NCBI GenBank assembly: GCA_947561715.1
Contig: OX387201.1
Coordinates: 7,334,001 to 7,398,000 of the forward strand
Length of the DNA stretch: 64,000 nucleotides
Direction of reading: 5' to 3'
Origin: Ascidia mentula
Lineage: Eukaryota > Chordata > Ascidiacea > Phlebobranchia > Ascidiidae
Positions 1 through 11,100 of the stretch are shown here, piece after piece. How positions within the stretch are numbered: position 1 is the stretch's first letter; every line of letters begins with the position of its first letter. Below the pieces are notes generated by a model, which worked only from the letters and a program-made list of their open reading frames with translations, did no database searches and was not told the DNA's origin. Both the position numbers and the translations under genes were made by a program.

Positions 1-2
1 AT

Positions 3-1217
3 AAACCTGGCGCTGTCAACGAGCTGAAACCTGACACAATCGACGCCTGTCGATCAAAATCGGCCGCTGTTCCCCTCGATGTTGTTCTGTCACAACAGCG
101 CACGGACGACAAACAAGCTAACAATGAGCACTTCCCCTGTGATGCGGAGCAAAAAGGTGCAGCATTCAATACGATAAGATGCTGACATTCTTGTGGAGCG
201 TGCGCTAATCACGTTCTGTATTTGAATTTCAGCCTTCGCGCGAAAGTCCCCACCAGCCGACAGCTTCGACACCCCGAGTATGATCCATAAGCGCAAACCC
301 TTCAGCATGGTGCGCAACCACTACTTCGCTTTGGATGACCTGGACTGCGGACGCGACCAAGCACAGATATCCGACCCTGACACACCAGTTGGAAAAAGAG
401 AGGATGTATTTCACCAAAGTTCTTTTGGGTTGTAAGTAAACGGATGGAGTGCATGAGGGCGTCTGTCTTATTAATACGATTAGTTTGTTTTAAATTATCT
501 TCTACGTTTATCATCAGATCACCCCAGTCTGTGGATACGGAACCAAACAACCAACTTGAAAACGAAAATCGTGACGACGAACAGCCGCTAGCTGTCGTAA
601 CGGAGGTAAAGTCATTTCTGACATCAAATCATTTCTAAACAAACAGGATTACAATGATATATTCTCTTTTGAATAGATTATAGAAAGCCCACCTCAAAAC
701 GAAGGCGAAGAAAATGAAGGCGAAAAAATAGAAAGCAAACAATTTGATTCCGATCAGGGCGAACCTCTCGAAAACGAACGCGAACTGCTGGGCTATTTGG
801 CAGGAATTGCTCTTCCCCATTCCAGGGTAAGTGTTGTGTTGTATTTGGATCTTACACTGCACCATACTCCTTGTTTAAATCATGCTTGCCCCTCAAACAA
901 GATTAAGAAGCATTTTCCAGGCAAATACTTTGCAAATAATTATAAAGACAAGTACTGTTACGCACATCCGCACAAATAATATGCAACGGCGTTCACGGGA
1001 TCTAACGAGCTAAATTTAGATTACAGCACTGGAATTTTGCTGACCTTACGTTCTTCCACTTTTGCAGGAATTTCCCACCCGTGAAAATTTCCGATCTTAC
1101 TTGCAACACCTGCGTAAGTGCTGTCAAAACCTAAGTAATCCCGAAAACCTGTCACTGCTTAACGTCGTCCGCGAAACCGTGCCGCCGAACTTCGATTTGA
1201 GCAAGTTTATATCCTGA
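3..1217 (+). CDS. Unrecognised acidic protein, C-terminal part (3' five exons, partial gene)
   Basis: Five exons join in frame: before the window edge to 156, then 233-431, 518-605, 677-826 and 1068-1217, ending in TGA. The introns are 75-241 bp and run GT to AG, with donors GTGCAG, GTAAGT, GTAAAG and GTAAGT. The phases match at every junction (1, 2, 0, 0), which supports this chain over the short alternative frames. The predicted segment is about 212 residues. It has a basic stretch near MIHKRKPFSMVRN, then an acidic low-complexity region rich in Glu, Asn and Asp, and a better-ordered end containing ELLGYLAGIALPHSR and FRSYLQHLRKCCQNL that looks helical. I see no signal peptide or membrane span in this part, so an intracellular protein is likely. 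I do not recognise the family. The exons are clearly richer in GC than their introns. The gene runs towards mucin gene A on the opposite strand. Confidence 0.7.
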
Positions 1218-1650
1218 TCATCGTTCTTCAAGCTCTCGTCCGTGAAGTCTTCAAAGTTCTACCGTCCACCGCATTTGTACATTTCACGCTATTTTCCACG
1301 TTTTTGTTCACCTAAATGTTATTCGTGTATTATTGCTCCTATTTGTTTAGTTCAATCGCGAGCGCTTGCTCTCCCGCCGCCTGCCAATGCCCTTCACTTG
1401 CGACGACATCATTTTGTACTTCCCAGTCGTCGTGTGCTTCATTCTCGACGTAAACTGGTTCGCTTTGTAGTCTAGCATCATTTTTGCGCGGCTTTCACCG
1501 GTTTTAAGTACGAAAATCCGATCGTCCAGCTTACTTGTTGTTATATTGCTGTGCATCTCTCTTCCCGTGATGTTAATGTTTCGTAAAGCTCTGTTATGCT
1601 TAGTTTTTGTGTGCTTGTGACATAACGCTTCTACAAGAGATTAAATGTCA

Positions 1651-1656
1651 AATAAA
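1651..1656 (+). promoter_or_regulatory. Poly(A) signal AATAAA of the left-edge gene
   Basis: A canonical AATAAA hexamer lies 434 bases after the TGA at 1215-1217. No splice-consistent coding sequence lies between them, so 1218 to about 1680 is read as the 3' UTR of the + strand gene. Confidence 0.55.
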
Positions 1657-1679
1657 CGGAATCATGCTTTTGTGAGAAA

Positions 1680-2740
1680 AGGGGCCCAAATTTAAATAAT
1701 CGACATTCGCGACATTATTAAGTCATAACCATTGATAAGATCAGCAACCCGTTGATAATGTATTTGGAGTACAACTTAACAGCATATTAATGTGAAAATG
1801 CAACCGCTTTGAACAACATTAGTCGTTATGTTTGATGAGGATTAGTAGCTTGTCCCTCTTTAAAATGAAAACAGGCAAATACTAATTTAAAGACGATTTG
1901 CATTTTATTCAAGTCGATTTTAAGTTGCTTTTAACTTCGCAACCGAATGAATTTCACTTTAGTACACGTAACGACCTCTAGCGGAAAAGAGTTATGATGC
2001 GTATTCAGTTCAATGACATAAAAGTCCTTTCTAACAAGAATGTTTATTGGTTTAATAGGGGCCTAATTTACACGAATAATCTCCAGTGTTTTAACATTTC
2101 TTTTAGTTTCTATAAACAGAATATGTACAACAAAAGTTTAACATACTTGTCCTACGTGGAACGTTTCTATGGACATACTGTTGTAGTTACCCTCAAACAC
2201 GGTAATGCGTCGTTACGCAAATACAGGCGTGTAACGTAGGAATATATTGCGCAAATTCAATGATGTCAGGGTATTGTTTGTAGTTTGGGCGTTTAGATGT
2301 GGATACCACAGTAAAAGTCAATATTTAACTTTACGTGAGAGTCAAGTATCGCCGTCGTTATGCGCATTTGAAAGACTCCCGTCATACAACAAACATTCCA
2401 TTGAAACATAATTAAAATTATCCGTTTCGCGTTATGCGTTGCAATCCGTTTCCCGCGCTGTGGCATGAAATATTGTCTTGCTATGGGTATTTCAACTTGA
2501 TCCATAAAAACGTTTTAAATGTACAGTCATCAATGTTAAACCAAAAGACAAGGCAATATAAGGGTAAATAAGACAATGAGTATGGCACAGATATATATTT
2601 TTGGGGACGCAATACGAACCGCTTCTTCTCCTTGATGCTTAGTTGATCAAACAGTTATTGCTATAAGAGACCAAAACATAGAAATCACAGTTCATATGCG
2701 ACGTGTGTATATATAGTTGTGTAGTCAAAAATCTCATCTT
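1680..2740. other. Intergenic region between convergent genes
   Basis: AT-rich sequence between the 3' end of the + strand gene and the stop of mucin gene A on the - strand. It should contain the 3' UTR of gene A. I found no clear AATAAA on the - strand close to the gene A stop. The 81-codon open frame at 1994-2239 has no support. I see nothing else in this stretch. Confidence 0.5.
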
Positions 2741-5700
2741 TCAATCAGAGGCGAAAGTGTAGGGGTCCGATGTTCTGAATGTCTCCTGAAAATTGGTAAG
2801 CGTTGATATTATACCTTACCCAAAACATGTATTACTTTTGTTTCTTTTACCATAGTGGTAGGGACCTGCGCACGCATGCTGGAAAATGAATGTCCAAAGG
2901 GGTTCTGCGAAGTATTTTACAATGTTTAAGCATGTTAAGTACTGGAAGACACATTGTACACCCACCCAGAAATCATTTGTATCAAGATTAAATTCGTCAA
3001 GATCAACTTCTTTTCTTTGACTTCTGCGTTTTACACACACAACGGTCAGCGCTATTAGTGCTATTCCTCCTACGGTGGTGGCGCATACCACAAATACCAG
3101 AAGCCAAGCTGCACAATAAAAGACAAACAGTGCGAAAGTTTCGTACGATATGACGTAACGGCAGTCGTGCTTACGGCTCTGACACACTGTGCCCTCGATT
3201 CCAAATGTACACAAGCATTCTCCAACACCATTGTTTGCCTTGGGGTCGCAAGTACCGAATGGATGATTACAGTGTGTGTTAGTTGAGCACAGAACAGCTA
3301 AAATACGTAACACATTTTAGAAAAGATTACAAAACTATTTCAATGGCATGGGTTTCGGACACATATTATATTTCAAAGTAAGAGTTTACACGCAACATGT
3401 TTATAAATTTTGTTGAATAATTTGTCACTGTAGGCTCCTTTTCATATATGTAACTGTAACAATAATATCCTGTGGTAAACGGTCTACAAGTTCAAAATTT
3501 AGAAAGAAACGGTCGAAACACTTCATTGAAATTAATGTTTTCGTTTCACGATTTAATCAAACAAACCCATTTTTTTTCAAAATAAGCACAGCTTTTAATG
3601 AAGGAGGTAGAACAAATTTTACTTCATACCTTGGCATGTTCGTTCGTTTTCAGGTATTAAAACAAAGTTGGTCAAACAATCACATTGTACTGCTCCATTT
3701 GCGGCCATGCATTTTGTGGTGGAATTGTCACAATAGGACGCTGCGTTTTCAGATTCGCATATCACAGAATTTACAGCTGCACAAAAAATGGTTGTATGCA
3801 CACAACATGTTAAAACACCCAACGTACTCCCTGCATCTTGTATTGATTTATCCACTTCTACTGATAAATTCCCACATTTACCTTCGAGGCACTAAACGAC
3901 ACAAAATGATTACCAGGTATTAACGAAGTTACCATCTGGTTGTCTTACTTCATCATTAATGTAACTTCGAAAAGTGTCCTGTACTGTTTTGGCTGTTAGT
4001 TCGCTGTTTGATGTGAAGAAAACTTCGTAGGGCCACACTTGTGTGTTGTTCTGAACAGAACTGGCCATAACTTTCGTTCCCAGGTACTCACTCATGTTGT
4101 AGGCCAGTGTCAACTAAACACATAAGGAATATTTACTCGAAACAAAATGTCAGCACCATATGGAAGAAATTTGTCAAATATTGTCCAGACTAAACAACAA
4201 ATTCACTTACTAAATTTTCCACTTCATTTTTGGTTTCAAGGCTCTGTCTTCGAACAAATGTAATGTTAAGATACAATCTTCCTCCAAATACTATTGCTAA
4301 AATGAAACCAGATGGTTTAAAGACAAACCAGAGAAGGGAACTGCAGAGTCTCACCAAAAATACATTGCCCGTTTGGTTCTGCAAAAAATCCGGGTATACA
4401 TTGACAACGATAACCGGGGTTTGTGTCAACGCAATATGTGAGTGGGTTTTTGCATGGATTCTGCGTTGTTATGCATGATTCAGTCGCAGCAAGCGTAGTT
4501 TCCACTTGGGTAGTTTCTTTTGATGTGGTTGTAGTGTCCATGGAAGTGACTGATGTATTCATGGAAGTGGCTGCTGTGCCATTGAATGTGGTTGCAGAGT
4601 CCGTGGATGTAGTTGCAGTGTCACTGGATGTGGTTGCGGTGTCCATGGTTGTGGCTGTTGTGTCCATGGATGCGGTTGCAGTGTCCGTGTGTGTGGTTGC
4701 AGTATCCGTGGATGTCGATGCAGTATCCGTGGATGCGGTTGCAGTGTCCGTGGATGTAGTTGCAGTGATCGTGGATGCGGTTGCAGTGTCCGTGGATGTA
4801 GTTGCAGTGTCCGTGGATGTAGTTGCAATGTCCGTGGATGCGGTTGCAGTGTCCATGGTTGTGGCTGATGTGTCGATGGATGTAGTTGCAGTGTCCGTGG
4901 ATGCGGTTGCAGTGTCCGTGGATGTCGATGCAGTGTCCGTGGATGCGGTTGCAGTGTCCGTGGATGTAGTTGCAGTGATCGTGGATGCGGTTGCAGTGTC
5001 CGTGGATGTAGTTGCAGTGATCGTGGATGCGGTTGCAGTGTCCGTGGATGTCGTTGCAGTATCCGTGGAAGTAGTTGCAGTGTCAATGGATGTGGTTGCA
5101 GTGTCCATGGTTGCGGCTGATGTGTTCATGGATGCGGTTGCAGTGTCCGTGGATGTAGTTGCAGTGTCCGTGGATGTAGTTGCAGTGTCCGTGGATGTAG
5201 TTGCAGTGTCCGTGGATGTAGTTGCAGGGTCCGTGGGTGTGGTTGCAGTGTCCGTGGATGCGGTTGCAGTGTCCATGGTTGTGGCTGATGTGTCGATGGA
5301 TGTAGTTGCAGTGTCCGTGGGTGTGGTTGCAGTGTCCGTGGATGTGGTTGCAGTGCCCATGGATGTGATTGCAGTGTCCATAGATGTAGTTGCAGTGTCC
5401 GTGGATGTGGCTACAGTGTCCGTGGATGTAGTTGCAGTGTCCATGGATGTAGTTGCAGTGTCCGTGGATGTGGTTACAGTGTCCATAGATGTAGTAGCTG
5501 TATCCGTGGATGTAGTTGCAGTGTCCGTGGATGTGGTTGCAGTGCCCATGGATGAGATTGCAGTGTCCGTGGATGTAGTTGCAGTGTCCGTGGAGGTGGT
5601 TACAGTGTCCGTGGATGTAGTTGCAGTGTCCATGGATGTAGTTGCAGTGTCCGTGGCTGTGGTTACAGTTTCCGTGGATGTAGTTGCAGTGTCCATGGAT

Positions 5701-6098
5701 GTCGTTGCAGTGTCCTTGGATGTAGTTGCAGTGTCCGTGGATGTAGTTGCAGTGTCTGTGGATGTGGTTGCAGTGTCCTTGGATGTAGTTGCAGTGTCCG
5801 TGGATGCAGTTGCAGTGTCCGTGGATGTAGTTGCAGTATCCGTGGATGTGGTTGCTGTGACAAAAGTTCCTGTGGTGGCAGCGTCCATGGTCGTGGCTGC
5901 AGTGTCCATTCCAGAACCTGTTGGTCTTTCTGTGGGCGTGTCATCTGTGTTCCCACTTGCCGAGTACGTAAGGTCGTTTGATTCCGTGTTATTATTTATA
6001 TAGGTTGTTGTCTCCGCCGACAACGACCGCATCGTCGTATTGTAGATGAGCAGCACAAACAATAATGAGGCAAAGATATTCGCCTGCTTTATAATCAT
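2741..6098 (-). CDS. Mucin gene A: transmembrane mucin with 21-bp repeat, EGF1, SEA-like, EGF2, EGF3, membrane span
   Basis: Eight exons: 6098-4355, 4296-4211, 4113-3949, 3891-3828, 3776-3630, 3297-3175, 3108-2966 and 2785-2741. They total 2517 bp and encode 838 aa. ATG at 6098 starts a signal peptide (MIIKQANIFASLLFVLLIYN). Residues about 62-526 are a Thr/Ser/Asp 7-residue repeat. EGF1 (six Cys) is about 542-581, the SEA-like module 583-690, EGF2 693-734, EGF3 739-774 and the membrane span about 778-803. KRRSQRK and a 28-residue tail follow. Intron positions and phases match genes B and C, except that EGF1 sits in the repeat exon with no intron between. The last exon (ETFRTSDPYTFASD) follows a good TTTTCAG acceptor and has counterparts downstream of B and C. 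The role is inferred: a heavily O-glycosylated surface mucin of MUC3/12/17-like order. The donor GTGGGT at 2965 is weaker than the others, and reading through it would give a different tail. Confidence 0.83.
4247..4252 (-). other. Short dibasic site in the SEA-like exon of gene A
   Basis: Residues FVRRQSLE follow the conserved FGGRLYL strand of the SEA-like module. At the same place genes B and C have RRRR and RRRRR. Gene A keeps only RR, so any furin-type cleavage proposed for B and C would be weak or absent here. Confidence 0.5.
4519..5914 (-). repeat. 21-bp coding minisatellite (7-residue TTSTDTA unit) in gene A
   Basis: About 65 tandem copies of a 21-bp unit, read on the - strand as variants of TTSTDTA (TTSMDTA, TASTDTA, TTSKDTA, TASTITA, SATTMDTA). 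Unlike the arrays of genes B and C, this one contains serine and aspartate and no glutamate. The period is a multiple of three, so copy number can change without shifting the frame. Antisense and shifted frames over the same stretch stay open only because of this periodicity. Confidence 0.95.
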
Positions 6099-8112
6099 GT
6101 TCCGTTTTTTCTAATAATATAGGCGATGATTCACTCGTGCGCAGATAATTTCTAACCGGCTGCAAATCAGGTGGCACACCTGCTAAACACCATTGAGCGA
6201 TATGTAGTTTAATTGTTAATGTAAGAGAAATGTTTGTGTTATTTTTATGTTTATTTTGCACAGTGTCTGCGACATAAAGCTAAAGCAATATCTGCTACCA
6301 AAATTTTATAAATGTGATGTTCAAGGTTTGCTTAAATTGGTTTCAGTATGGGTAACATAGATGCGTCACAGAATGCGCCTTATTTTACTCGAAACAGGTT
6401 CCACAGACATAAATAAACCTTTGCTTTGTACTTTAAATGTAATAACCTTTCCATTACTTTGGTAATATAGAACAAACTAATTTGGTAATACATTTTTAGC
6501 GTTTTACATGTTGTAAAATACATATTATAAACTTGCTTCTAATCTACTGTTCCTGCTGATTTGATAACTGTCTTATTTTCCATATTTTCTCTCCCAACGA
6601 AATGTAACAAATGTTACTGAAGTTGATGTGTTGAGCCTTTCTTGGCCGTTGTTAAGATATAAAAGAAGCTTCTGAACAAGAAAACTGTTTGCTTTAACCT
6701 CGTTAACCTACAGCATTGATGTGCCTTGTGTTTGTTCAATAATCCCACGTAAGAATTTAAGACTAAATCCAGTTTCACTTTGACGTACAATGATGATTCC
6801 GGAAGCCACTGAGTTTATGAAAAATAACGTACAGGTTATGTGCAGACGAACACACTTCAACCCTTTAAGTCACTATGAGTCTTTAAAGAAAATTTTTAAA
6901 CAATATGTAAAAGGAACCGTGCTAAATACGAGTGTATACTGAGTTATCAAATTCTGGTAACTATCACCGTTGAAACCCCGTTAATCTAATAGCTGAATTT
7001 CCAAATTCTAACAAGTTTTGCGCCTACTCGGATGGGTCACCATGTAGTTGGAAGTGTTTACGACTAATATAGGCTGAGAAAGCAATGTGCATTTTGGAAA
7101 AGGCTACAAGAAAAAGTACTAACGTAAAATTCTGCGGCAGGGTCGCGCGTTCCAAAGGATCGCCACCGAAACACAGCACAGCTAAAAGTGGCCGCTTACG
7201 TTCATATCTCACCAAAAGTTTGATTGTTTGTTTTTATCGCGTCGATTTCGGGGGCAAATCTGGTTATTCTGACGGATTTTGGTGTATGCCTAGTTTTAAG
7301 ATGGGTCAGTGTTTATTTAAGTGTTGACGCTGCATTGTTTATATCTCCTACATTATCTAAAAATTAGAAGTTACTTCATATCGTGTTTGCGGTGTTTATT
7401 CGCACACAGTTATTTGAAACCATACGAATATTTTCATTTGTTTTCTTACATTGCCACACTTTTACCAGCGCAATGCACATAAATGAAAATGCTAAATGCG
7501 TTCAACCAATATTCGGACAACCTATTCACCCAAAATCTTTTTTGTAATGTTTGATCATCCAACATCAAATGTAGTACGTTTGATCCAAAGCGTAGAAATG
7601 TGGACAATGGATAACAAAACTCAACTGACAACGACAGACAGGTCGGCTATAAATGGCATATGGGTTATAGCATTTCTTGCTTATATAGCAGCTAACTGTG
7701 TCATGTCGCAAGAAATTTTACGATACAAGACTACGTTTAATATTTACAGCAGTTACATTAACAAAAGCGCTCACAGTCGAGAAAGGTGAAAGTCAATAAT
7801 TAACGCCGCCCTCGGTGACGTCATGATATTTACCTTTTTGGCAAACACTCTTTCCAAAACGAGAACAAACATCAATGGGGAGGGGGCTTGAAGGCATTTT
7901 TAAACCATAAAAAAGATAAACTTGAACATTTAAAGAGCGTGGCAACAAGAAACGTGTAGTCAGCAGCGATGAAATAAAAACGCTCTTATAAGTTAATACA
8001 AATTTTCCTGTCGCTGCAGATTAAGCAAGATGAAAAACGATGTATAACTTGTGTATTTTTCGTGCGCTTTCGAAGTTTTGTTTCAGAACTTGTGTGATTC
8101 CTGTTCAGAATG
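6099..8112. other. Intergenic region, 5' side of gene A and 3' side of gene B
   Basis: AT-rich, with no splice-consistent coding exon that I can support. It should hold the promoter and 5' UTR of gene A at its left end and the 3' UTR of gene B at its right end. A full palindrome TGACGTCA lies at 7816-7823, and a TTTATAAA motif lies near 6304. On the - strand, an AG 14 bases before the gene A ATG (TTATTAG, then AAAAAACGGAAC) could be a splice acceptor for a 5' leader or a trans-spliced leader. That cannot be told from sequence alone. Confidence 0.4.
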
Positions 8113-11100
8113 TCATCTAAAATAAAATTAGGAAAGTTTAGTGACAATAGTCATGTCAGGATGACTTTAAATATTTTATACCAGGTGTTCGGGTACTCTT
8201 GCGCGCATGCTCGTATGCATTCGGAATGAAGATTCTCCGTAGCGGTCCTGTTAGCATATTGATGTTAGATACCCGAAAACTCACGCAAAATCACTTGCCT
8301 CTTTCATAAATTCTTCAAAATCAACTTCTTTTTTCCGTTTTCGTCTCACACAGAAAACAACTAGAATGATGATGGCTATGCCCCCAACAGTACATGCGCA
8401 GACAACGAAGATAAGGAGCCACGCTAAAAAGGTATTTTAAGAGGTTTGTGCCTACACGAATAGGTTGCAACGTGGTTTTGTGCTTACGGCTGTGGCAGGT
8501 GGCACCCTCTATTCCGAACGTACAAGAGCAAACTCCAACGCCATCGTCCGCCGCGGGATCGCAGGTTCCAAATGGGGAATTGCAGTGCGTATCATCAGAA
8601 CATAGAACAGCTGAATTCGAGATAGGCGGCGGTTAAATCTCAAGACAAATTTTTATTAGCCCAACAGGCAAATATAACCTCGGAAATACCTGATGTTGTC
8701 GAGTATATTCTATTACGATTTCAATAAACAATATCGTAAACGTCTGTATACAAAGAACAGCAATAAACAATTAAGACAAGCACTAATTCTTTGCCACAAA
8801 TCAGAAACAAAATTATATTTTAAACCAGTGTTTCCAAAACATTTTTGTCCGAGGAGCCCTTCAAGCTTATTAGGTAAACTAGGATCTAACATATTAGATT
8901 TTGCTGAAACCAACCCACTTTGAAAATCGCTGTTTAGGCCATCACAATATGTAGTACTGCAAAGCCTCACCGTTTTACTCATTGAATTTATTTTGTTGTT
9001 TATAAATACAGTTTGCTACCCATTGATAGCTTTTTCGCAGCACAGGAGTACAAAAAGCAACTTTATGACCACTGTTTCATACCATGATTTACAAAACACA
9101 CAATAAACACCTTGACAAACTTGTGCGTTTCCCGGCAATGGCGCAAAGTTGCTCACACAACTACACTTAACGATTCCGTTACTTGCTGTGCAACTTGATG
9201 TGATGTTGTCACAATAAGATGCACCGCTTCCAAAGTCACATACGACGGAACTTACATCTGCGCAATGAGGCATAATATTAATTTGGATAAGCGGGTGTGT
9301 TTAACAAAACGTGGTATATGTCATACTTCCTGCGTTGCTAATAGACAGCTCCACGTTTATGGACAAAGTTTCCCCCGTAACGTTACACTGGCCATCAGGA
9401 CACTGCAAAAGTATGAGATGTATTAGCCCGACAACGTATAAAATGAAATTAATTGGAAATAAAAAAATGATTTACATTAGCCTCCACATAATTTTGAAAT
9501 ATGGATTGCACATCATTTTCTTGCAATGCATCCTTGGAGTTAAAGTACACTTCGTAGGGCCATGTATCACTGTTATTGCCAAGTACAGTTACTTGCAGAA
9601 GCAACCCCGTTGAGTTGTATGACAATGCTAACTGAAATTAAGAAACTATCAAGTTCAGTAAACCATTCAGAAAAGCAAAAGAAATTAATTTATGAAAGTT
9701 GACATGATTGTTTCGATTTAATCAAATTCAATCTTACGTTTTCACACATATCTACCGTAACATCTCCACACTCTATTACAATAAAATCAATCGAATTTGA
9801 GAAAATAGGAGCATACGAAATTTTGGACGTTGGTTCCTATGTCAGTGGTAGCACTACGACGCCTTCTCGCCAAATTGGATAGATACAATCTTCCGCCAAA
9901 TACTGAAGCTACAAATATACATGGCAATGGTAAGAAATGGCTAGACACGGACAAGCAAAAAATGGTTTTACCGAATGTACATTCCAAGTTCTGCCCCAGA
10001 AAGAAACCAGGTAAACATTGACATTCAAAACCCGCGTTTGTGTTTAAACAAAATGTAGTTGGATCAATGCACGGATTAGTAGCAGATTCGCAGGTTTCTA
10101 AGCATAAAGTTTACAATAATCCAAAGCACACAAATCAGTATTTCGCATCAACAAAAAGAAAGACCTTACGTAAATAAATATATAGAATTAAAAAAAACAT
10201 GTTTTGTTAAACTAACCGAACAACACGTTATCTCAATATAAACAGTATTACCAGGTGAAGTGGTCACATTTGCGGATGACGTCACACCATTGGTCGCCGA
10301 AATGCCCTCCGTAATTACAGCATCAGTTGCAATTGTCGTAGCACCGGATTCTGTAGCTGCTTCTGGTGTTGCGATTGTAGTCGCAAAGCCTTCAGAGGTT
10401 GCAGCCTCAGTTGCAATTGTCGTAGCTTCGACTTTTGTAGTTGCTTCTTGTGTTGCGATTGTGGTCCAAAAGCCTTTAGTGGTTGCAGCAATTGTCGTAA
10501 GTTCGGCTTCTGTAGTTGCTACTTCGGTAGCGATTGTGGTCGCGAAGCTTTCAGTGGTTACAGCCTCAGTTGCAATTGTCGTAGCACCGGATTCTGTAGT
10601 TGCTTCTTGTGTTGCGATTGTGGTCGCAAAGCCTTCCGTGGTTGCAGCCTCAGTTGCAATTGTCGTAGCTTCGGATTCTGTAGTTGCTTCTTCGGTTGCG
10701 ATTGTGGTCGCAAAGCCTTCAGAGGTTGCAGCATCAGTTGCAATTGACGTAGCTTCGACTTCTGTATTTGCTTCTGGTGTTGCCATTGTGGTCGCAAAGC
10801 CTTCAGTGGTTACAGCCTCAGTTGCAATTATCGTAGCTTCGACTTCTGTACTTGCTTCTTCGGTTGCGATTGTGGTCGCAAAGCCTTCAGAGGTTGCAGC
10901 ATCAGTTGCAATTGTCGTAGGTTCAACTACTGTAGTTGCTTCTTGTGTTGCGATTGTGGTCGCAAAGCCTTCAGTGGTTGCAGACTCAGTTGCAATTGTC
11001 GTAACTTCGACTTCTGTAGTTGCTTCTTCGGTTGCGATTGCGGTCGCAAAGCCTTCAGAGGTTGCAGCCTCAGTTGCAATTGTCGTAGCTTCGACTTCTG

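Noticed and set aside
1242-1556. Overlapping short open frames on both strands after the left-edge gene
   Set aside because: They lie within the predicted 3' UTR, before the AATAAA at 1651, and have no splice-supported continuation or recognisable motif.
2816-2965. Read-through tail of gene A ending at 2816
   Set aside because: Comparison with B and C places a donor just after NDFW, and a good acceptor at 2786 leads to a short in-frame last exon. The read-through tail is possible but less parsimonious.
7816-7823. TGACGTCA palindrome as a regulatory site of gene A or B
   Set aside because: One 8-bp match in AT-rich DNA, far from either start. The same motif also occurs inside gene B coding sequence near 10275.
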